NCBI GenBank assembly: GCA_027317055.1
Contig: DAHVFK010000093.1
Coordinates: 1 to 10,016, forward strand
Length of the DNA: 10,016 nt
Direction: 5' to 3'
Origin: Betaproteobacteria bacterium
Lineage (GTDB): Bacteria > Pseudomonadota > Gammaproteobacteria > Burkholderiales > SG8-39
The notes beneath the pieces are model-generated. The model saw only the letters and a list, made by a program, of their open reading frames with translations, was not told where the DNA came from and ran no database searches. The translations under genes and the position numbers were made by a program. Shown piece by piece: positions 1-6,976 of this stretch (position 1 is its first letter; each line of letters starts with the position of its first letter).

Positions 1-67
1 CGAGGTAGCGTGCCCAGGCGAAAAACGCCAGGTTGGCGAGCACCAGGAGCAGGAAGAGGGTGCGCAT
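1..67 (-). CDS. N-terminus of a small membrane-anchored protein, possibly SPOR-domain (partial)
   Basis: Only the first 22 codons lie in the window; the rest runs off the left edge. The reading begins MRTLFLLLVLANLAFF and continues with a Trp/Arg/Tyr-containing stretch. That is one hydrophobic segment right at the N-terminus, without the charged lead and cleavage site expected of a secreted protein, so it looks like a signal anchor. In many Burkholderiales the gene directly after birA-coaX encodes a short protein with such an anchor followed by a periplasmic peptidoglycan-binding SPOR domain. That identification rests on context and on the style of the N-terminus, because the SPOR domain itself is not visible. 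The ATG lies 15 bases after the coaX stop on the same strand, so the genes are probably cotranscribed. No good Shine-Dalgarno sequence is seen. I am fairly sure this is a gene and only moderately sure of the family. Confidence 0.6.
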   Translation of the reverse strand, partial: MRTLFLLLVLANLAFFAWARYL

Positions 68-82
68 CCCGTAGTTCGCGTC

Positions 83-829
83 CTAGGACGCCGTCGCGGC
101 CGGGCGTTCGCTCAGCGCGATGCGTGCCAGCCCCTCGAGCACCAGGTTTTCGACATAGCGGGCGGGGACCTCGAGCTGCTCGATGAGCGCGCGCCCGGCG
201 CCGCCACCGACCAGGCAGATCGTGCCGTGCCCCATCTTGCGGTACATGCGCTCGACGGCGCCGGCTTGCGCATGACGGCAGCCGGTCTCGATCGCGTCCA
301 GCGTGTTGCGCGGCGCGTCCCTGAAGCTGCCTTCCTGGATCGGCAGCCGCCCGGTGTGCTCGTGCAGGACAAAGCGCATCAGGTCGACGCCGGGAAGGAT
401 GATCCCGCCGAGGAACTCGCCCCGCGCCGAAAGCATATCCGCGGTAGTCGCGGTGCCGGCGTTCACCACCAGGCAGGCACCGTCCTGTAGGGCGCGCGCG
501 GCGACGAGCGCCGCCCAGCGGTCGGCGCCGAGTCGCTGCGGCTCCTCGTAGCCGTTACGCACCCCGCAGCGCTCGGCCTCGCCCCGCAGCCACAAGGGCT
601 CGGCCTCGAAGATGCTGGTCCAGTTCACCAGCAGCTCGTGCGCGCCGTCGCCGGCGACGTTGGAAATGACGATTCGTTCCGGCTCCTCGTGCGTTGCGAC
701 GAACGGGTTGATGTCGTGGCTCGCGGCGGCGAACTCGATCAGCGATACGGTCGCGAGGTGGGCCCATTGGCGACCGTCGTGCCAGCCCCACTTCACGCGC
801 GAGTTCCCGGCGTCGATGGCGAGGATCAT
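83..829 (-). CDS. coaX: Type III pantothenate kinase (CoaX; Baf-like)
   Basis: Predicted 248-residue cytoplasmic enzyme that phosphorylates pantothenate with ATP, the first step of coenzyme A synthesis. The ASKHA-fold signatures are in order: phosphate-binding DAGNSRVKW (residues 6-14), GADRW (101-105) with the Asp of the family's catalytic base, the ATP-binding NAGTATTAD loop (123-131) and GGIILPG (141-147), then a late glycine-rich LVGGGAG (206-212). The first NAGTATT residue is Asp in many relatives, but betaproteobacterial versions vary there. The reading frame stays open upstream to about 1171. I chose the ATG at 829 because MILAIDAGNS is the canonical family N-terminus and the length fits. 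The start overlaps the birA stop as ATGA, which implies translational coupling. In Bordetella the homologue Baf was found as an accessory factor for virulence gene expression. CoaX is insensitive to CoA feedback in characterised members (family knowledge). Confidence 0.96.
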   Translation of the reverse strand: MILAIDAGNSRVKWGWHDGRQWAHLATVSLIEFAAASHDINPFVATHEEPERIVISNVAGDGAHELLVNWTSIFEAEPLWLRGEAERCGVRNGYEEPQRLGADRWAALVAARALQDGACLVVNAGTATTADMLSARGEFLGGIILPGVDLMRFVLHEHTGRLPIQEGSFRDAPRNTLDAIETGCRHAQAGAVERMYRKMGHGTICLVGGGAGRALIEQLEVPARYVENLVLEGLARIALSERPAATAS

Positions 830-1788
830 GCCGCTCTCGCCGACACCACCCGCCCGCTGCGAATCGCCCGCATGCCGGTCCGGGTGCGCAGGCGCAGGCC
901 GCCGTCCTCGGCCAGGCCATCCGCCACGCCCGCCAGCACGCGGCCGTCTGCGAGCCGAATCCGCAGGCGCTGCCCGGCGTAGGCGTGCATCGCCTCCCAT
1001 TCCTGCTTGAACGCCGCCAGGCCGTGCGCGTCGAAGGCGTCGAACGCCGCCAGCAGCTCGCCCGCCACCCGTGCGGCGATCGCGTTGCGTGAAGGCAGCG
1101 GGTCGACGAACTCCTGCAGCGCGGCGATGCGGCGGCCAAGGCGCGCTTCCAGGCCCGGCGTGGTGCGGCAATTAATGCCGATGCCGGTGACCGCGACCAG
1201 CTCGCGGCCTTGGAGTCGGGTCTCGATCAGGATGCCGCCGACCTTCCCGCCGCGCACCAGCAAGTCGTTCGGCCACTTGAGGGCGGCGTCGGCCGCCCCG
1301 AGAGCGCGCAGGGCGCGCACCGCAGCGACGCCCGCCGCAAGCGGCAGGGCGGCGAGCGCTCGCGGCGCGCAGGAAAATCCGCGCCGCAGCGACATCGTAA
1401 GCGCGGTGCCGACGCACGAAAGCCAGCGCCGGCCGCGCCGGCCCCGACCGGCGACCTGCTCCTCGGCGAGCAGCAGGCGCGCGCCGGGCGGCGTCGCTTC
1501 GGCGAGCAGGGTGGAGCTGGTCGACAAGCAGGCGTGCGCGACGTCGACGCGAAGTCGCGCGGCGCGGGGGCCGAGGCCGCGCGCGATGTCCGCCGCGTCG
1601 AGGAAATCGAACGGCGCAAAGAGGCGCGCGGCGCCGTTGTCGGTCTTCACGAGCCCCGTGTGCTCGAGCCGCGCGAGGCAGCGCTCGACCTCGGCGGGGC
1701 GCGCATCGCAGTCGGCAGCGAGCTCGCGCGCGGAGCGCGGCGCCTGCACGCCGAGCGCGCGCAGGAGATCGATGGCGAGGGACCGCAT
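826..1788 (-). CDS. birA: Biotin--[acetyl-CoA-carboxylase] ligase with N-terminal HTH (BirA)
   Basis: Predicted 320-residue enzyme that makes biotinyl-5'-AMP and attaches biotin to the carboxyl-carrier protein of acetyl-CoA carboxylase. Residues 1-60 read as a winged-helix DNA-binding domain (SARELAADCDARPAEVERCLARL region), so it may also repress biotin genes as in E. coli; no biotin operator is visible here. The catalytic domain has GRGRRGR (114-120), KWPND (171-175), GKVGGILIE (181-189) and GIGIN (202-206), and a C-terminal SH3-like cap follows (about 270-320). Numbering matches E. coli BirA almost residue for residue. The usual DSTN biotin-binding motif reads LSTS here (88-91): Ser89 and Thr90 are kept, while the flanking Asp and Asn are not. 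The ATG at 1788 has no visible Shine-Dalgarno. It follows the transporter ATPase stop by 17 bases, which include a good -10-like hexamer. The frame is open far upstream, but only this start gives the family N-terminus. It overlaps coaX by 4 bases. Confidence 0.95.
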   Translation of the reverse strand: MRSLAIDLLRALGVQAPRSARELAADCDARPAEVERCLARLEHTGLVKTDNGAARLFAPFDFLDAADIARGLGPRAARLRVDVAHACLSTSSTLLAEATPPGARLLLAEEQVAGRGRRGRRWLSCVGTALTMSLRRGFSCAPRALAALPLAAGVAAVRALRALGAADAALKWPNDLLVRGGKVGGILIETRLQGRELVAVTGIGINCRTTPGLEARLGRRIAALQEFVDPLPSRNAIAARVAGELLAAFDAFDAHGLAAFKQEWEAMHAYAGQRLRIRLADGRVLAGVADGLAEDGGLRLRTRTGMRAIRSGRVVSARAA

Positions 1789-1794
1789 GCCCGA

Positions 1795-1800
1795 AGTATA
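1795..1800 (-). promoter_or_regulatory. Candidate -10 element for a leaderless birA transcript
   Basis: On the minus strand the gap between the ATPase gene and birA contains TATACT, a 5-of-6 match to the sigma-70 -10 consensus in otherwise GC-rich DNA. Six bases separate it from the birA ATG, which puts the expected transcription start on the A of the start codon. That would give a leaderless mRNA, consistent with the lack of a Shine-Dalgarno. No convincing -35 hexamer is found 16-18 bases upstream, and there is no extended -10 TG. This is a weak prediction and chance occurrence is possible. Confidence 0.3.
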
Positions 1801-1805
1801 TGAGA

Positions 1806-3416
1806 TCAGCCCGCGCCGAACGCGAAGTCGCGCCCGGGCGCGGCCGCAAACAGCGCGCGGGTGTATTCGTGCCGCGGGCCGCCGAAGACCTGGAGGGCCG
1901 GTCCCTGCTCGACGATGCGGCCGTGCGACATGACCGCGACGTAGTCGCAGACCTGGGCCGCAACACGCAGGTCGTGGGTGATGAACAGCATCGCCAGGTT
2001 CAGCCGCGCGCGGATCTCCTCGAACAGCGCAAGCACCTGTGCCTGCACCGAGACGTCGAGCGCGGATACCGCCTCGTCGGCGATCAGCAACTCGGGCTCC
2101 ATGGCCAGCGCCCGCGCGATGCAGATGCGCTGGCGCTGCCCGCCCGAGAACTGGTGCGGATAGCGGTTCAGCACGCCGGGGTCCATGCGCACCAGCTCCA
2201 TCAGGCGGCGCGCCCGTTCGAGCGCCTCGCGCCGCGAAAGGCCGTAGTTGCGCGGCCCTTCGATGATCGCCTCGCCCACCGTGCGGCGCGGGTTGAGCGA
2301 GCGGTACGGGTCCTGGAACACGATCTGGACCTTGCGCCGCAGCGGTCGCAGCGCGGCGCGCGACCGCGTGGCGATGTCCTCGCCGCCGAGCCGGATCTGG
2401 CCGCCGCTCGGGTCGATCAGGCGCACGATGCAGCGCGCCACGGTCGACTTGCCCGATCCCGACTCGCCCACGATGCCGAGCGTCTGGCCGCGCCGGACCT
2501 CGAGCGTGACGTCGTCCGCCGCGTTCACCGCGCGCCGCCCCGAGAACCAGCCGCGGTCGACATAGGTCTTCGACAGCCCGCGCGTCTCCAGCACCAGCGG
2601 GGCGGAGGCGTCGGCGCTGCGCCCCTGCGGATGGACCTTCGGCACTGCCGCGATCAGCATCCTGGTGTAGAAGTGCTGCGGCCGCATCAGCACCTCGATC
2701 TTCGCCCCCAGCTCGACCATCTCGCCCAGGCGCAGGACTGCGACGCGGTGTGCGATCTCGGCCACGACGCCGAAGTCGTGGGTGATGAACAAAACGCCCA
2801 TGCCGTGGCGCGCCTGCAGCTCCTGGATCAGCTTCAGGATCTGTGCCTGCGTGGTGACGTCGAGCGCGGTGGTCGGCTCGTCGGCGATCAGCAGGACCGG
2901 TTCCAGCACAAGCGCCATCGCGATCACGATGCGCTGGCGCTGGCCGCCCGAGAGCTGGTGCGGGTACGAGGCGACGATGCGCTCCGGATCCGGCAGCGCG
3001 ACTTCGTGCACGATATCGAGGATTTTCGCCCGCCGTTCGCCGGGCGCGAGGCGCGTGTGCTGGCGCAGCACCTCGTCGATCTGCGCGCCGCATGTCATGA
3101 CCGGGTTGAGCGCGGTCATCGGCTCCTGGAACACCATCGACATGCGCGTGGCGCGCAGCTCGCGCAGGCGCTCCGGGCGCAGCTTCACCACGTCCTCACC
3201 TTCGAGCAGAATGCTGCCGCCGGTAACCGGCAGCGCCGGCGGCAGCAGGCCCATCAGCGCCTGCGCGATGACGGACTTGCCCGAGCCCGACTCGCCCACC
3301 AGGCAGACGATCTCGCCGCGCTCGACGTTGAACGAAACGCGCTCGACCGCGCGCCGGCGATCTCCGCCCGCGGGCAGCGCCACCGATAGGTCGCGCACCT
3401 CGAGCACCGCGCTCAT
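1806..3416 (-). CDS. Fused dual ATP-binding protein of a peptide/opine ABC importer (DppD-DppF type)
   Basis: Predicted 536-residue cytoplasmic motor subunit with two complete nucleotide-binding domains in one chain. Domain 1 (about 1-260) has Walker A GESGSGKS (41-48), Q-loop Gln97, signature LSGGQ (155-159), Walker B LLIADE (175-180) and switch His213. Domain 2 (about 275-530) has Walker A GESGSGKS (317-324), Q-loop Gln368, signature FSGGQ (423-427), Walker B LLIADE (443-448) and switch His481. All ATPase residues are present in both halves, so both sites should hydrolyse ATP. Both halves end with the HxYTR element typical of the oligopeptide/dipeptide family. Fused ATPases of about 540 residues are common in proteobacterial members. 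The ATG at 3416 overlaps the stop of the preceding permease as ATGA, with a GAGG just upstream, so translation is probably coupled. Its stop lies 17 bases before birA. Confidence 0.96.
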   Translation of the reverse strand: MSAVLEVRDLSVALPAGGDRRRAVERVSFNVERGEIVCLVGESGSGKSVIAQALMGLLPPALPVTGGSILLEGEDVVKLRPERLRELRATRMSMVFQEPMTALNPVMTCGAQIDEVLRQHTRLAPGERRAKILDIVHEVALPDPERIVASYPHQLSGGQRQRIVIAMALVLEPVLLIADEPTTALDVTTQAQILKLIQELQARHGMGVLFITHDFGVVAEIAHRVAVLRLGEMVELGAKIEVLMRPQHFYTRMLIAAVPKVHPQGRSADASAPLVLETRGLSKTYVDRGWFSGRRAVNAADDVTLEVRRGQTLGIVGESGSGKSTVARCIVRLIDPSGGQIRLGGEDIATRSRAALRPLRRKVQIVFQDPYRSLNPRRTVGEAIIEGPRNYGLSRREALERARRLMELVRMDPGVLNRYPHQFSGGQRQRICIARALAMEPELLIADEAVSALDVSVQAQVLALFEEIRARLNLAMLFITHDLRVAAQVCDYVAVMSHGRIVEQGPALQVFGGPRHEYTRALFAAAPGRDFAFGAG

Positions 3417-4333
3417 ACGCGCCTCGCCATTTTGGGATCGAGCGTGTCGCGCAACCCATCGCCGAGGATGTTCACCGCGAGCACCGTGACCGCGAGGAAC
3501 AGTCCCGGGAAGAACACGTTGTGCGGATACTCGTTGAACTGGACCCGGCCCTCGGCCATGATGTTGCCCCAGGTCGGAATGTCCGGCGGCAGGCCGACGC
3601 CGAGGAAGGAAAGGATGGACTCGAGCAGGATGGCCGAGGCGCAGATGTAGGTGCCCTGCACGATCAGCGGCGCGATGGTGTTGGGCAGAATGTGGCCGAA
3701 CATGATCTTCCAAGTCGGGGTGCCGAGCGAAACCGCCGCCTCGACGTACGGCTCCTCGCGGATCGACAGCACCAGAGAGCGAACCAGGCGCGTGACGCGC
3801 GGAATCTCGGGGATCGCGATCGCGATCACGACCGTGGTCAGGCTGCCGCGCCACAATGCCACCAGCGCGATTGCCACCAGGATGCCGGGGATCGCCATCA
3901 GCCCATCCATGAAGCGCATCAACACGCCGTCGAGCCAGCGCAGGTAGCCGGCGCCGAGCCCCGCGGAGATGCCGAAGGCGAGCGCGAGCAGCGCCACCAG
4001 GAGCCCGACGCTGAGCGACACCCGGGCGCCGTAGATCACCCGGCTGTAGATGTCGCGCCCGAACGAGTCCGAGCCCATGAGGAAGCGATGCGGGATGGTG
4101 TCGCCGTCCAGCGTGGTGATCTGGCCCGTCATGCCCGGCCGCAGGTCGCGGCTGCCGGCGTCGAACAGTGTCGGGTCGACCGTGCCGAGCAAAGGCGCCG
4201 CGAGCGCGATCGCGACCAGCAGCACGAGCACGCTGCCGCCGATGCGCACCGACCAGTTGCGCCGCAGCCGGCGCCAGGCCGACTCGTGCTGGCGTACGCC
4301 CGCGGCTTCGACCGAGAAGGCGTCGGCGTCCAT
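3413..4333 (-). CDS. Inner-membrane permease of the peptide-type ABC importer (DppC/OppC-like)
   Basis: Predicted 306-residue integral membrane subunit that pairs with the DppB-like permease to form the transport channel. A cytoplasmic N-terminal stretch (1-30, with AWRRLRRNW) precedes a first membrane helix (about 31-50). A periplasmic segment with the conserved HRFLMGSDSFGRDIYSRVIYG region (82-102) follows, characteristic of the OppC/DppC subfamily. The binding-protein-dependent transport domain (about 105-300) carries the cytoplasmic EAA loop EAAVSLGTPTWKIMFGHILPN-like region (198-218), which docks on the ATPase, and the late ESILSFLGVGLPPDIPTWGNI block (238-258). Length is usual for the family. 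The ATG at 4333 shares one base with the TGA of the upstream permease (TGATG). The frame is open further upstream, but that part overlaps the other permease and is non-coding. The substrate cannot be read from the sequence. Confidence 0.96.
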   Translation of the reverse strand: MDADAFSVEAAGVRQHESAWRRLRRNWSVRIGGSVLVLLVAIALAAPLLGTVDPTLFDAGSRDLRPGMTGQITTLDGDTIPHRFLMGSDSFGRDIYSRVIYGARVSLSVGLLVALLALAFGISAGLGAGYLRWLDGVLMRFMDGLMAIPGILVAIALVALWRGSLTTVVIAIAIPEIPRVTRLVRSLVLSIREEPYVEAAVSLGTPTWKIMFGHILPNTIAPLIVQGTYICASAILLESILSFLGVGLPPDIPTWGNIMAEGRVQFNEYPHNVFFPGLFLAVTVLAVNILGDGLRDTLDPKMARRV

Positions 4334-5274
4334 CAGTAGCGGATCCGGGGATCGAAGATCACGTACGACAGGTCGATCAGCAGGTTGACCACCACGTACA
4401 CGAAGGAGAAGAACAGGATCACGCCCTGGATGGTCGGGAAGTCGCGCGCCAGCACTGCGTCGACCGTGAGGCGGCCCAGGCCCGGGATCGCATACACCGA
4501 CTCGGTCACCACCACGCCGCCGATCAGCAGCGCCACGCCGATGCCGATCACGGTCACGATCGGCACCGCGGCGTTGGCGAGCGCGTGCGCGATCAGCACG
4601 CGCGATTCGGGCAGCCCCTTGGCGCGCGCGGTGCGGATGTAGTCCTCGCCCAGCGCCTCGATCATCGAGGCCCGCGTCACCCGCGCGATCAGCGCAATGT
4701 AGATCACCGATAGGGTGATCGAGGGCAGGATCAGGTGGCGCAGGAACGGCCAGAAGCCGTCGCCGATCCTCTTGTAGCCCTGCACCGGCAGCCAGCCGAG
4801 TTTGAGCGAGACGATCCATATCAGGATGTAGGCCAGCACGAACACCGGGATCGAGAAGCCGAGCACGGAAAAGCCCATCAGCGCGCGGTCGAACCAGCCC
4901 CCGAAGCGCCAGGCGGCGATCACGCCGAGCGGCACCGAGACCAGCACGGCGATGACCAGCGTGAAGCTCGCCAGCGCAAGGGTCGGCTCGAGCCGCTGCG
5001 CGATCAGGTCGGTGACCTTGATCTTGAAGTAGAACGACTCGCCCAGGTCGCCGCGCAGAATGTGCGAGACCCAGATGCCGAACTGCACGATGATCGGCTT
5101 ATCCAGCCCGAGGCTGATTCGGATCTGCGCGATCTGGTCGCGGCTGGCCGCGTCGCCGGCGAGAATCGCCGCCGGATCGCCCGGGGTCAGGCGCAGCAGC
5201 AGGAACACCAGCACCGCGACGATCACCAGCACGGGAATCGTCGACAGCAGTCGGCGGGCGATGAACTTGTACAC
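4333..5274 (-). CDS. Inner-membrane permease of the peptide-type ABC importer (DppB/OppB-like)
   Basis: Predicted 313-residue integral membrane subunit. It begins MYKFIARRLLSTIPVL, the usual DppB opening, and the first helix (about 9-28) ends in the family motif RLTPGDPA (28-35). A periplasmic loop with LGLDKPIIVQF (55-65) and RGDLGES (74-80) precedes the transport domain (about 95-310). The EAA loop is EALGEDYIRTARAKGLPESR (206-225), and the tail is FDPRIRY. The start codon is GTG at 5274; no in-frame ATG gives a plausible N-terminus. Initiation looks weak: the only Shine-Dalgarno-like sequence is a GAG five bases upstream, and a strong intrinsic terminator ends nine bases before the start. 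Expression is therefore expected to be well below that of the binding protein, a common ratio for ABC importers. Confidence 0.95.
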   Translation of the reverse strand: MYKFIARRLLSTIPVLVIVAVLVFLLLRLTPGDPAAILAGDAASRDQIAQIRISLGLDKPIIVQFGIWVSHILRGDLGESFYFKIKVTDLIAQRLEPTLALASFTLVIAVLVSVPLGVIAAWRFGGWFDRALMGFSVLGFSIPVFVLAYILIWIVSLKLGWLPVQGYKRIGDGFWPFLRHLILPSITLSVIYIALIARVTRASMIEALGEDYIRTARAKGLPESRVLIAHALANAAVPIVTVIGIGVALLIGGVVVTESVYAIPGLGRLTVDAVLARDFPTIQGVILFFSFVYVVVNLLIDLSYVIFDPRIRY

Positions 5275-5283
5275 GATGGCTCG

Positions 5284-5318
5284 AAAAAAAACGGCTCCGG
5301 GGATCAGCCCGGAGCCGT
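5284..5318 (-). terminator. Intrinsic terminator between the binding-protein and permease genes
   Basis: Read on the minus strand, an 11-base-pair perfect stem (arms at 5308-5318 and 5291-5301, ACGGCTCCGGG-type) with a six-base loop (5302-5307) is followed at once by eight T residues (5284-5291 on the opposite strand are A). This is a textbook Rho-independent terminator, 17 bases after the binding-protein stop. It lies inside the operon, nine bases before the first permease gene, so it probably acts as a partial terminator that sets the binding protein in excess over the membrane parts. It is oriented only for leftward transcription. Confidence 0.92.
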
Positions 5319-5335
5319 CATGCTAGCGCAGCGGC

Positions 5336-6919
5336 TCAGTTCTTCTTCACGTTCCAGTAGAAGTCGCCCGGTCCGACCACCAGACCCGTGATGCCCGTGC
5401 GCAGCGCCACCGGGTTGATGTACTCGCCGAGTGGCGCGTGCGTGCCGTAGGCGAAGGCCTCGGCCTGGATCTCCGCGGCGAGCTTTTTGCGCTTGCCGAG
5501 GTCGAGCTCGCGCGCGAATTGGGCCTTGAGCTGTTCGATCTTGGGATCGTCCGGCCAGCCGAACCAGGACGCCTTCTCGCCCTTGGTGTCGAGCGCCGCG
5601 TTGCTCAAGGGGCTCCATATGTCGGGCGCCACCCACGCGGTGCAGAACATGTTCCAGCCACCCTGCGAGGGAGGATCCTTCTTGGCGCGGCGCGAAACCA
5701 GCGTCTGCCAGTCCATCGCCTGCAGGTCGACCTTGAACCCGGCCTGGCGCATCAGCTGCGCGGCGACGTCGGGCAGCTTCTGGATCGCCGCCAGGTCGGT
5801 CGGCTTCATCAGCACCACCGGCGTGCCGTCGTAGCCCGATGCCTTGAGCAGCTCGCGCGCCTTGCGCATATTGGACTTGGCCATGATCTCGCTGCCGGCG
5901 GTGGTCGCGTAAGGCGTGTTGCAGGTGAACATCGACGGGCAGGTGTGGTAGTACTCCTTCACCCCGACCTGGGCCTGGAGGAAAGCTTCCTGACGGAACG
6001 CGGCCAGCGCGGCGCGCCGCACCGCCGCCTTGTCGAACGGCGGGTGCAGGGCGTTGAAGCGGCACATGTACTGGAAACCCATTGGGTCGCGATTGAAGAC
6101 CTCGACGCCCTTGATCTCCTTCAGCTGGCCGTAGCTCTCGAAGGCCGGACGCTCGAGGATGTCGACTTCGCCCTTGGCCAGCGCGTTGACCTGCGACTGC
6201 GGGTCGCGCAGCGCGAGGTTCCATTCGACCCGGTCGACGTACACTCGCTTGCCGCCGGTCGTGCCCGAGGCGGGCTCCTTGCGCGGCACGTACTTGGTGT
6301 TCTTGATGTATACCGCCCTGTCGCCCGGCTTGAACTCGTCCTTCTTGAAGATGTACGGCCCGGAGCCGGTGTAGTCGTCGATCTGCTTGAACGGGTCGGT
6401 CTCGGCCACGCGCTTGGGCATGATGAACGGCACGTTCGACGACGGCTTGCCCAGGGCCTCGAGCACGAAGCCGCAGGGTTCCTTCAGCTTGAGCACGAAG
6501 GTATCGGGCGCGGGCGTTTCCATCTCCTCGACGAAGGTCATCAGCTGCTGTCCCAGGGCATCCCGCCGGCCCCAGCGCTTGAGCGATGCCACCACGTCCT
6601 CGCTCGTCACCGGCGCGCCGTCGTGGAACGCGAGCCCCGTCCGCAGCTTGAAGGTCCAGGTCTTGCCGTCCTTCGACATGGTCCAGGTATCGACCATCTG
6701 CGGCTTGATGCGGGCCTTGGCGTCGGTGCCGAACAGCGTGTCGTAGATCATGTAGCCGTGGTTGCGGCTCATGTACGCGGTGGTCCAGATCGGGTCGAGG
6801 ATCGACAGGTTGGAGTGCGGCACCACGCGCAGCACCTTGCCCTGCGCAAAGGCGCCCGGCGAAGCGCCCATGGCGGCGAACGCGGCGGCGAGCACGGCGA
6901 TTCTGCGAAATGAGATCAT
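5336..6919 (-). CDS. Periplasmic substrate-binding protein of the peptide-type ABC importer (SBP family 5)
   Basis: Predicted 527-residue secreted receptor that captures the substrate in the periplasm and delivers it to the permeases. Residues 1-25 form a signal peptide: a short basic start (MISFRRI), an Ala-rich core and AFA before Gln26. No lipobox cysteine is present, so it is probably a soluble periplasmic protein. The mature part shows the family-5 features: ILDPIWTT, MIYDTLF (57-63), DGKTWTFKLR (84-93), FHDGAPVTSEDVV (98-110), GSGPYIF (185-191) and the long C-terminal lobe. Five cysteines are present (149, 286, 327, 333, 426). The 327/333 pair sits close together and could form a disulfide in the periplasm. 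The ATG at 6919 is supported by the signal peptide and by GGAG six bases upstream. It is the first gene of the leftward operon. The ligand (peptide, opine, glutathione or another amide compound) is not determined by sequence alone. Confidence 0.95.
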   Translation of the reverse strand: MISFRRIAVLAAAFAAMGASPGAFAQGKVLRVVPHSNLSILDPIWTTAYMSRNHGYMIYDTLFGTDAKARIKPQMVDTWTMSKDGKTWTFKLRTGLAFHDGAPVTSEDVVASLKRWGRRDALGQQLMTFVEEMETPAPDTFVLKLKEPCGFVLEALGKPSSNVPFIMPKRVAETDPFKQIDDYTGSGPYIFKKDEFKPGDRAVYIKNTKYVPRKEPASGTTGGKRVYVDRVEWNLALRDPQSQVNALAKGEVDILERPAFESYGQLKEIKGVEVFNRDPMGFQYMCRFNALHPPFDKAAVRRAALAAFRQEAFLQAQVGVKEYYHTCPSMFTCNTPYATTAGSEIMAKSNMRKARELLKASGYDGTPVVLMKPTDLAAIQKLPDVAAQLMRQAGFKVDLQAMDWQTLVSRRAKKDPPSQGGWNMFCTAWVAPDIWSPLSNAALDTKGEKASWFGWPDDPKIEQLKAQFARELDLGKRKKLAAEIQAEAFAYGTHAPLGEYINPVALRTGITGLVVGPGDFYWNVKKN

Positions 6920-6925
6920 TTGGGT

Positions 6926-6929
6926 CTCC
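6926..6929 (-). promoter_or_regulatory. Shine-Dalgarno of the binding-protein gene
   Basis: On the minus strand GGAG lies six bases before the ATG at 6919. It is the best ribosome-binding site among the leftward genes and fixes the start immediately before the signal peptide. Confidence 0.7.
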
Positions 6930-6947
6930 GGGAAGGGCAGCCCTGAC

Positions 6948-6976
6948 ACGATAATTGAACGCTTACGCCCCAGCAA
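6948..6976 (-). promoter_or_regulatory. Candidate sigma-70 promoter for the importer operon
   Basis: On the minus strand TTGCTG (6971-6976) and TATCGT (6948-6953) are separated by exactly 17 bases. They match the -35 and -10 consensus at 3 and 4 of 6 positions. The predicted transcription start near 6941 would give a short leader of about 20 bases holding the GGAG site. A perfect 5-base inverted repeat around a central base (AGGGC-A-GCCCT on the plus strand, 6934-6944) falls at that start and could be an operator, but it is short. The region is the most AT-rich part of the intergenic space. Confidence 0.35.

Noticed and set aside
830..1171. N-terminal extension of coaX to 362 residues
   Set aside because: The extension overlaps birA in another frame, and the family N-terminus MILAIDAGNS begins exactly at 829 with an ATGA coupling to birA.
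1789..3093. Frame continuous with birA upstream to 3093, suggesting a 755-residue fusion protein
   Set aside because: The extension is an out-of-frame reading of the ATPase gene and is Arg/Ala-rich. The canonical BirA helix-turn-helix begins at 1788.
1800..3389. Long plus-strand open frame of about 529 codons opposite the fused ATPase gene
   Set aside because: It is antisense to a gene with complete paired Walker and signature motifs. The translation is His/Arg/Gln/Asp-rich with no recognisable domain, as expected from a third-position GC bias artefact.
5438..6913. Plus-strand open frame of about 491 codons opposite the binding-protein gene
   Set aside because: It covers almost the whole opposite strand of a well-supported family-5 binding protein and gives no family-like segments; it is a compositional shadow.
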